Notes under the pieces: model-generated
Seen by the model: the letters and a program-made list of their open reading frames with translations, nothing else
Told to the model about the DNA's origin: nothing
Databases searched by the model: none
Part shown: positions 1-5,336 of the stretch, in pieces
Layout of the letters: every line of letters begins with the position of its first letter
Numbering within the stretch: position 1 is the stretch's first letter
Made by a program: the position numbers and the translations under genes
NCBI GenBank assembly: GCA_030599175.1
Contig: JAUVON010000120.1
Coordinates: 1 to 7,646, forward strand
Reading direction: 5' to 3'
Source of the DNA: Desulfobulbaceae bacterium
GTDB lineage: Bacteria; Desulfobacterota; Desulfobulbia; Desulfobulbales; Desulfocapsaceae
Length of the DNA: 7,646 nt

Positions 1-609
1 GACAGGGCAAAGATCAACGACATTTACGGCATATCGGTTATCAAGGGGTCTGCCGGGGAAGATTGCAACCCTTGCCGTGTCTGTCCGGTTGACTATACCA
101 AGCTCTCCGGTCTTGGTGATCTGTCGGCAAAAGCGTACACATCTGCCGCACAGGACACATCGTTCCTGGTCATGAATGACGCCGCAGCCAAAATCCATTT
201 TTTTGGATTTGGTTACCTGGGGTACCGTCATGCGGCTTTTCTGGCCGTCATAAGTCATGTAGTAATCCTGCAGAGAGCACTCTCCAGCCTGATCGCAGAC
301 AGGGCAATCTATAGGGTGGTTTATAAGTTGAAATTCGAGTACATCATGCTGGATCTTTTTAATATGGTCAGCGTCAAGCAGTACCTTCATGCCCTCAGCG
401 GCAGGGGTTTTACATGCCGCGACAAGGGGAGGACCACCCTCTTCAAGGCCGACAAGGCACATTCTGCAGTTGCCGTCTGCACCAAGTGCAGGATGGTAGC
501 AGAGGTGGGGGATTTCAATACCCACTGCACCGATGGCATCAATCAGGTTTTTGCCTGCCTCAACTTCAACTTCGTTTCCATTTACATAAAGTTTAATCAT
601 TTCAGCCAT
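1..609 (-). CDS. nuoG: NADH:quinone oxidoreductase subunit G (NuoG), N-terminal part, cut by window edge
   Basis: This is the N-terminal 203 codons of NuoG, open to the left edge with no stop, so the molybdopterin-oxidoreductase-like part is outside the window. NuoG sits in the cytoplasmic arm of complex I and relays electrons from NuoE/F towards NuoI and NuoB. My translation from the ATG at 609 begins MAEMIKLYVNGNEVEVEAG. It shows a ferredoxin-type [2Fe-2S] domain with C37, C48, C51 and C66, then the His/Cys cluster motif H98, C102, C105, C111, then C151, C154, C157 and C201 as expected for the next [4Fe-4S] cluster; C161 is extra. The start lies 9 bases after the nuoF stop, and the stop TAA runs into AAGG seven bases before the ATG, a weak ribosome site that suggests coupling. 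ATG at 600 is an alternative without such a site. A HoxU/HydA-type diaphorase subunit shares these clusters, but the nuoA-F context favours NuoG. Confidence 0.95.
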   Translation of the reverse strand, partial: MAEMIKLYVNGNEVEVEAGKNLIDAIGAVGIEIPHLCYHPALGADGNCRMCLVGLEEGGPPLVAACKTPAAEGMKVLLDADHIKKIQHDVLEFQLINHPIDCPVCDQAGECSLQDYYMTYDGQKSRMTVPQVTKSKKMDFGCGVIHDQERCVLCGRCVRFCRQITKTGELGIVNRTDTARVAIFPGRPLDNRYAVNVVDLCPV

Positions 610-618
610 GGGGTGACC

Positions 619-1896
619 TTATTCCTGGTTCGCTGCTGCTGTAGATGCACCTTCCGAAACATACGCATCAAATTCGTGCCTGAACTTAGTGAGATAACTG
701 CGTACCGGCATGGTACAAGCGGCTGACAGAACACAGACTGTTTTCATCTCTATATTGTCACAAAGTTCCGATAGAAGATCGATATCTGACATTTCGCCCT
801 CACCGCGGACGACTTTTTTAATAATTTTTAACATCCATCCCAACCCCTCACGACATGGGGTGCATTGCCCACAGGATTCGTGATGATAGAAATAGATCAG
901 GTTTTCAACAAGCTTGACCATATCGACAGTTTCGTCGAGAACAACAATGCCGCCCGAGCCAAACATAGTTTTATGCTCGGCCATGGATTCATAGTCAAGA
1001 GTGACTGTTTTAGCTTCTTCAGGGGTTAGTACAGGTGTGGAGCTCCCACCGGGAATGACGCCTTTTAATTTTCTGCCCTTCCAGACACCTCCGGCAACTT
1101 TTTCGACTACCTCCAGTAAGGGTAATCCCAGAGGTAATTCATACATGCCGGGTTTTTCAACATGGCCTGAAATACCGAAAAGGTGAGTTCCTGAACTTTT
1201 TTCTGTGCCGTAAGCCTTATATGCTTCGGCACCTTTTTCCAGGATGAAAGGCAAAGAGGCAATGGACTGGACATTGTTTATGATAGTCGGGCAACCGTAA
1301 AGACCTGAAACAGCAGGGAAAGGTGGCTTGGCCCTGGGTTGACCTTTTTTTCCTTCGATCGATTCCAGCAGCCCCGTTTCCTCGCCGCATACATATGCCC
1401 CGGCTCCGCGATGAACGGTGACCTCAAGTTTGAAATCGTGCCCTGCAACAGTTTTGCCGAGGTAGCCGGCCTCGTAAGCCTCATCAATGGCGGCCTGCAG
1501 TGCTTTTACCTGGCTGGTATATTCCCCTCGAATATATATGTAGGTGTCATGGGATCCGATGGCGTAGCTGCAAATGATGATGCCTTCTATCATCATATGC
1601 GGATCCTTGACGAGTATGTAACGATCCTTAAAAGTTGCCGGTTCAGATTCATCGGAGTTGACTGCAAGGTAGACAGGTTTACCGGTGCCTTTAGGTAGAA
1701 ATCCCCACTTTACTCCGGCAGGAAATCCCGCACCGCCGCGGCCCCGCAAGCCACTGTTCTTTACTTCCTCGATAACCTCTTCGGGTTTCATGGCAAAGAG
1801 CTTGTCGATGGTTGCATAGGCACCGTGCTGTTTTGCAATTTCGAGTTTGTGACTATCCTCTATATCGAACTTTGCGCTGAGAATTTTTACTTCCAT
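619..1896 (-). CDS. nuoF: NADH:quinone oxidoreductase subunit F (NuoF), NADH- and FMN-binding
   Basis: NuoF (425 residues, usual length for the family) is the entry point of complex I: it binds NADH, passes a hydride to FMN and sends electrons to the [4Fe-4S] cluster N3. Visible motifs are the glycine-rich nucleotide loop RGRGGAGFPAG (51-61), the NSDESEPATFKDR block (80-92), the GAGAYVCGEETGLLESIEG flavin segment (164-182), and the N3 ligands C342, C345, C348 (SCGQCTPC) with C388. There is no thioredoxin-like N-terminal or ferredoxin-like C-terminal extension, unlike HydB/HndC of bifurcating hydrogenases, which supports complex I membership. The segment after C388 reads VCVLSAACTMPV with an extra C394, where many homologues carry C-x-L-G-(D/E)-A-A; this is a mild deviation. 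The ATG at 1896 has AAGGAG at 1908-1913, 11 bases away, overlapping the nuoE stop; the gap to nuoE is 15 bases. Confidence 0.97.
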   Translation of the reverse strand: MEVKILSAKFDIEDSHKLEIAKQHGAYATIDKLFAMKPEEVIEEVKNSGLRGRGGAGFPAGVKWGFLPKGTGKPVYLAVNSDESEPATFKDRYILVKDPHMMIEGIIICSYAIGSHDTYIYIRGEYTSQVKALQAAIDEAYEAGYLGKTVAGHDFKLEVTVHRGAGAYVCGEETGLLESIEGKKGQPRAKPPFPAVSGLYGCPTIINNVQSIASLPFILEKGAEAYKAYGTEKSSGTHLFGISGHVEKPGMYELPLGLPLLEVVEKVAGGVWKGRKLKGVIPGGSSTPVLTPEEAKTVTLDYESMAEHKTMFGSGGIVVLDETVDMVKLVENLIYFYHHESCGQCTPCREGLGWMLKIIKKVVRGEGEMSDIDLLSELCDNIEMKTVCVLSAACTMPVRSYLTKFRHEFDAYVSEGASTAAANQE

Positions 1897-1911
1897 GTCT
1901 GTACGCTCTCC

Positions 1912-2418
1912 TTAATTCAGCTCGGCCAGCAGTGCTTTCAGCTTTTCCACATCCATCTCTTCGTGAAATTCGCCATTAATCTGGACAACCGGAGCTGTAC
2001 CGCAGTGTCCCAAACATTCAACTTCTTCGAGGCTGAACTTGCCGTCTTCACTCTTCTGACCGGGTTCAATGCCGATTTCATCTTTCAGGTAATCAACAAT
2101 TGCCTGCTTATCCCGTAACCAGCAGGAAAGAGTGCGGCATACGCAGATATGATATTTACCCATCGGATGAAGATGGTACATGGTGTAAAACGTCGCACAT
2201 TCAAAAACTTTGCTGGCAAAGGTTCCTATGCGGTCAGCGATGTAGGCGATCGCCTCAGCACTGATCCAGCCTTCCTGTTCCTGGGTAAGCCACAGGGCAG
2301 GAAGAATCATTGACTCCCTTTCCGGATAGCGTTTTATAAGACGCTCAAATTCAGTGTCCCTTTCCTGGTCGAATTTGAATGGTTCTCCAGTAGATATCAG
2401 TTGTGAACGGTCGCTCAT
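1912..2418 (-). CDS. nuoE: NADH:quinone oxidoreductase subunit E (NuoE), thioredoxin-like [2Fe-2S] protein
   Basis: NuoE (168 residues, normal size) pairs with NuoF in the NADH-oxidising tip of complex I and holds the off-path [2Fe-2S] cluster N1a. The N-terminal half is helical (for example ALWLTQEQEGWISAEAIAYIADRIG at 41-65). It is followed by the family segment VFECATFYTMY (71-81) and the thioredoxin-like domain. The four cluster ligands are C94 and C99 (CRTLSC) and C135 and C139 (ECLGHCGTAPV). The ATG overlaps the nuoCD stop in an ATGA arrangement (4 bases), which indicates translational coupling. GGGGAG at 2427-2432, 8 bases upstream, gives a good ribosome site inside the end of nuoCD. 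HoxE/HndA-type proteins share this fold, but the neighbours fix the assignment. Confidence 0.96.
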   Translation of the reverse strand: MSDRSQLISTGEPFKFDQERDTEFERLIKRYPERESMILPALWLTQEQEGWISAEAIAYIADRIGTFASKVFECATFYTMYHLHPMGKYHICVCRTLSCWLRDKQAIVDYLKDEIGIEPGQKSEDGKFSLEEVECLGHCGTAPVVQINGEFHEEMDVEKLKALLAELN

Positions 2419-4130
2419 CTGTCCAACTCCCCGCCGATTATATTGATGCTTCCCAGGTTGATAACTGCGTCCGCAATCATGTTTCCTTCAACCATTTTAT
2501 GGAAACCACCCATTATGTAGAAACAGGGTGGCCGTACTTTGAGTTTGTATGGTCGTCCTGATCCGTCTGAAACAAAATGAAATCCCAGTTCACCGTTCGC
2601 CGCTTCATAAGAATCGTACCACTCTCCGGCAGGCGTTTTGACACCCTCAAATATCAGCTTGAAGTGGTTGGCCAATCCCTCGATATTGTTATAAACATCG
2701 GCTTTTGGCGGCAGTACAACCTGTGAATCTTCTATAAAAACAGAACCTTCAGGAATAAACTTCATTGCCTGGCGGATGATGCGGATGGATTGAAACATCT
2801 CCTCGAATCGAATCATGATTCTATCGTAAATATCACCCTCGCTCCCCACCGGGATTTCAAAGTCAAATGATTCGTAGTTGTAATATGGAGCATCCTTTCG
2901 AAGATCAAAGGGAACGCCGCTGGCTCTCAGGGTCGGGCCGGTAAATCCGTACGAAAGTGCATCTTCAGCTGACAACACACAGACACCTTTGGTGCGGTCG
3001 TGCACTATGCGATTTTTGAGAACCAGCTTTATGGAATCTCCAATACCTTTTTCGATATCTCTCAGGTGGAGTTCAAGATCAGATTCCCATCCTTCATAAA
3101 AATCACGATACATGCCACCGATTCGGGTAAATGAACTGGTAAGGCGTGCACCTGTCAACCGACTGATAAAATCGTATGCGGCTTCCTTTTCATTGTACAG
3201 GTACCAGTAGTTGGTCAAACCGCCCATATCAACCATATTAGCAGCAATACAGACCAGATGATCAAGGACACGGTAAAATTCGCTCAGTACAACTCGCATG
3301 AACTGGGCCCGTTCTGTAATCTCTACCCCAAGCCAGGACTCAACCGCCTTGACATAGGCGATATTGTTCATCATGGACGAACAGTAGTTCAGCCTGTCGG
3401 TCAGTGGGATAATCTGGTTATAGGTCAGGTTCTCAGATGTTTTTTCAAATCCTCTGTGCAGATAGCCGATCTCATTGACATTGGCCATGATGGTTTCACC
3501 ATCAAGCGCTGTCAGAAGGCGGATTGCGCCATGGGTTGCCGGATGGGAAGGACCGAGGTTGAGAAACATTATTTCTGTGTTGATATCCTTCATGGTACTT
3601 TCTGCAACACCATTGTTGGCAAGGCGTGCCCTTATCTCTTTCTCAAGGCTGTCGTTTCCGATGCAAACCTGTCCTTTGCGGATATCATAATCTTTGCGCA
3701 GAGGGTGCCCTTCAAACTGATAGTGGTTAAGGATCCTCCGCAGGTCAGGGTGATTCTGGAAGTTTATGCCATACTGATCCCAGACCTCTCTTTCTCCCCA
3801 GAGTGCAGAGCCAAAGAGATGGGTTGCTGTCGGTATCCCCTTTTCCGGGTCAGCCACAGGTGTACGCACCTGAACAAGCAGATTGTCCTGCCAGTTTCGA
3901 ACTGTATAGACCACATAAAACCGTGCGTCTTTCGTCTCCGGATAGTCTCTATAATCAATCCCGGTAACATCAAGAAGTAAGCCGCAGTTAAATGCGGGAT
4001 CATTCTTTAAACCGGCAAGAGTGCTTTCCAGTTTGTCAGGCTGTACGTCGATTACCACAGAATCCAGAACAGCTTTGCAGGTCGCGTCCGGAAATGCGGC
4101 TTGGAAATTTTCTAGCGCCGTCGCATTCAT
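2415..4130 (-). CDS. nuoCD: Fused NADH:quinone oxidoreductase subunits C and D (NuoCD)
   Basis: This single frame of 571 residues joins NuoC (about 1-150) to NuoD (about 185-571), peripheral-arm subunits of complex I that frame the quinone site. The NuoC signature runs through REVWDQYGINFQNHPDLRRI (114-133) and GHPLRKDY (141-148). A linker of about 35 residues (149-184) leads into NuoD, which starts with NTEIMFLNLGPSHPATHGAIR. H196, H200 and Y249 (RLNYCSS) match the conserved residues that line the quinone head-group pocket in characterised enzymes, H200 and Y249 corresponding to the His and Tyr of Thermus Nqo4. RPPCFYIMGGF (533-543) and the C-terminal ELDR also fit NuoD. The frame is uninterrupted, so this is a true fusion as in E. 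coli; M180 (ATG at 3593) in the linker has no purine-rich site before it, arguing against separate nuoD initiation. nuoB ends 1 base upstream (TGA-T-ATG), and the 3' end overlaps nuoE by 4 bases. Confidence 0.97.
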   Translation of the reverse strand: MNATALENFQAAFPDATCKAVLDSVVIDVQPDKLESTLAGLKNDPAFNCGLLLDVTGIDYRDYPETKDARFYVVYTVRNWQDNLLVQVRTPVADPEKGIPTATHLFGSALWGEREVWDQYGINFQNHPDLRRILNHYQFEGHPLRKDYDIRKGQVCIGNDSLEKEIRARLANNGVAESTMKDINTEIMFLNLGPSHPATHGAIRLLTALDGETIMANVNEIGYLHRGFEKTSENLTYNQIIPLTDRLNYCSSMMNNIAYVKAVESWLGVEITERAQFMRVVLSEFYRVLDHLVCIAANMVDMGGLTNYWYLYNEKEAAYDFISRLTGARLTSSFTRIGGMYRDFYEGWESDLELHLRDIEKGIGDSIKLVLKNRIVHDRTKGVCVLSAEDALSYGFTGPTLRASGVPFDLRKDAPYYNYESFDFEIPVGSEGDIYDRIMIRFEEMFQSIRIIRQAMKFIPEGSVFIEDSQVVLPPKADVYNNIEGLANHFKLIFEGVKTPAGEWYDSYEAANGELGFHFVSDGSGRPYKLKVRPPCFYIMGGFHKMVEGNMIADAVINLGSINIIGGELDR

Positions 4131-4131
4131 A

Positions 4132-4644
4132 TCAGTCGAGGATCCCTTTAAATTCTTTATGGCGATCTACAAGTACGCTTTCGCCTCTAATCTGATCCTG
4201 AATCTTCATCAGAGCATCCAGGATTGCCTCGGGTCGTGGTGGGCAACCGGAGATGTAAACATCGACGGGGATAATGGTGTCAATTCCCTGTACGGTGCAG
4301 TAATTATCGTAAATACCACCAGAACTTGCGCAGGCACCTATTGCAATAACCCATTTAGGTTCAGGCATCTGTTCATAAATTCGCTTAAGAATCGGAGCCT
4401 GTTTGTAACTGACAGTGCCGCAAACAAGTAAAAGATCAGCCTGACGTGGCGAAAACCTGACTACTTCTGCGCCATATCGGGAGATATCGTGGAGACTCGC
4501 TGCTGTACTCATGAATTCTATTGCGCAGCAGGCTGTTCCATAGACGAATGGCCACAGTGAATTTTCCCTGCCCCAGTTGACAATATAGTCAAGTGTGCTG
4601 GTCATTACATTGTCGCCTAGCTTTGCTTCCAGTCCTAACGCCAA
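4132..4644 (-). CDS. nuoB: NADH:quinone oxidoreductase subunit B (NuoB), holds cluster N2
   Basis: NuoB (170 residues) carries N2, the last [4Fe-4S] cluster of complex I, which hands electrons to quinone at the NuoB/NuoD interface. The ligands are the tandem C39-C40 in YGTACCAIEF, C105 in GACASSGG and C134 in SGCPPRPEA. The sequence is typical from GLEAKLGDNV to the C-terminus. The start is a TTG at 4644, which lies inside nuoA so that the two genes overlap by 10 bases. It is preferred because residues 4-13 (GLEAKLGDNV) belong to the conserved N-terminus of this family and AAGGGG lies 7 bases before it. The first in-frame ATG (4605, residue 14) would cut that segment off and lacks a good ribosome site. 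The stop is 1 base from the nuoCD start, so translation is probably coupled on both sides. Confidence 0.96.
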   Translation of the reverse strand: MALGLEAKLGDNVMTSTLDYIVNWGRENSLWPFVYGTACCAIEFMSTAASLHDISRYGAEVVRFSPRQADLLLVCGTVSYKQAPILKRIYEQMPEPKWVIAIGACASSGGIYDNYCTVQGIDTIIPVDVYISGCPPRPEAILDALMKIQDQIRGESVLVDRHKEFKGILD

Positions 4645-4994
4645 TTGAGCACCCCTTTCTTTAAAATATAGATAAGTCCGGTGAGAAGCAGCAGCATGAA
4701 CACGACCATTTCAATAAATCCGAACCAACCAAGTTCACGTAAAGAGACTGCCCACGGGAACATAAAAACCGTTTCAATATCAAATATCAGGAACAGAATA
4801 GCGAGCAGGTAAAACTTAACGCTGAACTTCTGGTCAACCGCCCCGATAATGGAGCCGATCCCGCTTTCATACGCTTCGTTTTTTGCTTTTCCCTTGGATC
4901 GCGGTCCTAAAAATGCTGTCATAGCCATCATTATGGGAACAAGGGCGGCAATACCGATCAGAGTTATTGCCGAAAGAGCCAGTTCAGTTGACAT
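4635..4994 (-). CDS. nuoA: NADH:quinone oxidoreductase subunit A (NuoA), small membrane subunit
   Basis: NuoA (119 residues from the chosen start) is an inner-membrane subunit of complex I next to the quinone chamber and the NuoH/J/K interface. Three hydrophobic helices are visible at about 5-29, 61-82 and 90-111. Between helices 1 and 2 is the conserved loop AYESGIGS (41-48), and helix 2 contains FDIETVFMFPWA (71-82), both hallmarks of the family. The frame is open back to an ATG at 5075, but that would add a polar, basic 27-residue stretch not seen in NuoA. The ATG at 4994 (MSTELALSAI) has AGGAG at 5001-5005, 6 bases away; the ATG at 5000 abuts that site and is too close. As first gene of the operon it follows the promoter-bearing intergenic region, and its last 10 bases overlap nuoB. 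Confidence 0.95.
   Translation of the reverse strand: MSTELALSAITLIGIAALVPIMMAMTAFLGPRSKGKAKNEAYESGIGSIIGAVDQKFSVKFYLLAILFLIFDIETVFMFPWAVSLRELGWFGFIEMVVFMLLLLTGLIYILKKGVLNWR
4652..4657 (-). promoter_or_regulatory. Ribosome binding site of nuoB, supports the TTG start
   Basis: On the minus strand AAGGGG lies within the last codons of nuoA, 7 bases before the TTG at 4644. No ATG or GTG in the nuoB frame has comparable spacing, so this site decides in favour of TTG. Confidence 0.65.
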
Positions 4995-5000
4995 CACCAT

Positions 5001-5005
5001 CTCCT
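5001..5005 (-). promoter_or_regulatory. Ribosome binding site of nuoA, decides its start
   Basis: AGGAG on the minus strand abuts the ATG at 5000 and lies 6 bases before the ATG at 4994. Normal spacing selects 4994 and gives a NuoA of usual length that starts just before its first membrane helix. Confidence 0.75.
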
Positions 5006-5023
5006 GCCGTTTTTTTCTACTAT

Positions 5024-5050
5024 GTGGTATGCAGCCGGAATACCACCGGC
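5024..5050 (-). promoter_or_regulatory. Overlapping stems or possible pseudoknot in the nuoA leader
   Basis: In the minus-strand RNA, GCCGG (5050-5046) can pair with CCGGC (5038-5034) around a 7-base loop. GUGGUAU (5046-5040), which is almost exactly that loop, can instead pair with AUACCAC (5030-5024). The two stems share position 5046 and are exclusive as full helices, but with the second shortened to 6 pairs they could coexist as a compact H-type pseudoknot. It lies about 20 bases before the nuoA ribosome site. The pairing is read directly from the sequence; any control role is inference, and chance is possible for stems this short. Confidence 0.35.
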
Positions 5051-5077
5051 GCTGACCATAAAAATGAACACTCATTC

Positions 5078-5105
5078 ATTAACAGGCCGCAATATTCTGT
5101 GTCAA
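5078..5105 (-). promoter_or_regulatory. Candidate sigma70-type promoter of the nuo operon
   Basis: The minus strand has a perfect -35 box TTGACA at 5105-5100, then 16 bases, then GTTAAT at 5083-5078, which matches TATAAT in four of six places including the final T. Transcription would begin near 5071, giving a leader of about 77 bases before the nuoA ATG at 4994. The position, just upstream of the first gene of a long operon and downstream of a terminator-like hairpin, supports it. The -10 box is imperfect and the spacer one base short, so an activator may be needed. Confidence 0.5.
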
Positions 5106-5199
5106 GGAATTAATTAGATTTCAAGAGGTATACGGTCTTTAAGTGTTTGATTAAATAGTGATAGTTTGGTCAGATTCTGGAACAATTAGCAGGTATTCA

Positions 5200-5226
5200 T
5201 AAATCTGAACAAAATAATCAGATTTA
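5200..5226. repeat. Inverted repeat TAAATCTGA-N9-TCAGATTTA, operator-like
   Basis: Two perfect 9-base arms (5200-5208 and 5218-5226) flank 9 bases, so their centres are 18 bases apart, close to two helical turns, as for a dimeric regulator. A third copy of the half-site, TCAGATT, lies at 5170-5176, and a one-mismatch copy, TTAGATTT, at 5114-5121. The repeat lies about 95 bases upstream of the candidate -35 box, where an activator could bind. No known regulator consensus is recognised, and the shorter core TCAGAT also occurs by chance within genes of this window. Confidence 0.4.
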
Positions 5227-5260
5227 GTTATACCCGGAACCACAGGAGGGTCGGGGGGGG

Positions 5261-5300
5261 AATAGACAATCCTGTCAGTTTCCTGACAGGATTGTTTATT
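5261..5300 (-). terminator. Long hairpin after nfnB, probable transcript end
   Basis: Arms 5261-5278 and 5283-5300 match in 17 of 18 positions around the 4-base loop 5279-5282. The inner 13 pairs (core CCTGTCAG/CTGACAGG) are perfect, then one A-C mismatch in the minus-strand RNA, then four A-T pairs. It begins 36 bases after the nfnB stop. The U residues normally found after a terminator are inside the stem here, and the 3' side runs straight into eight C, so it is not a textbook intrinsic terminator. It may end or stabilise the nfn transcript, or act on both strands. Confidence 0.65.
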
Positions 5301-5336
5301 GAAACGATGATAATGTATAGATTTTTTACCTCAAAA

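Larger units (their letters stand above)
4995..5336. other. Intergenic regulatory region between nfnB and nuoA
   Basis: This 342-base stretch has no convincing gene. Read along the transcripts (right to left) it contains 36 bases after the nfnB stop, the long hairpin at 5261-5300, a run of eight C on the minus strand (5253-5260), the inverted repeat at 5200-5226 with a further half-site at 5170-5176, an AT-rich stretch, a candidate promoter at 5078-5105, and a leader of about 77 bases with overlapping stems. The marked AT richness of 5100-5230 compared with the flanking genes fits a control region. Confidence 0.8.

Noticed and set aside
172..726. A 184-codon open frame on the plus strand
   Set aside because: It is antisense to nuoG and the end of nuoF, with low-complexity, cysteine-scattered translation and no supporting signal.
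3591..3593. Internal start for a separate NuoD at M180 of NuoCD
   Set aside because: No Shine-Dalgarno-like sequence precedes it and the frame is continuous from NuoC, so a fusion protein is the simple reading.
3258..3980. A 240-codon open frame on the plus strand
   Set aside because: It lies wholly antisense to nuoCD, whose protein is clearly conserved over this span. The plus-strand translation has no recognisable domain or ribosome site, so it is a shadow frame.
4995..5075. Upstream extension of NuoA to an ATG at 5075
   Set aside because: It would add a polar, basic segment not found in NuoA, lacks a ribosome site, and would overlap the leader stems. The AGGAG before 4994 is decisive.
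5176..5193. Possible sigma54 promoter (TGGAAC followed by GCAG) on the plus strand
   Set aside because: The downstream TTGC element is missing, the spacing is wrong, and no plus-strand gene follows.
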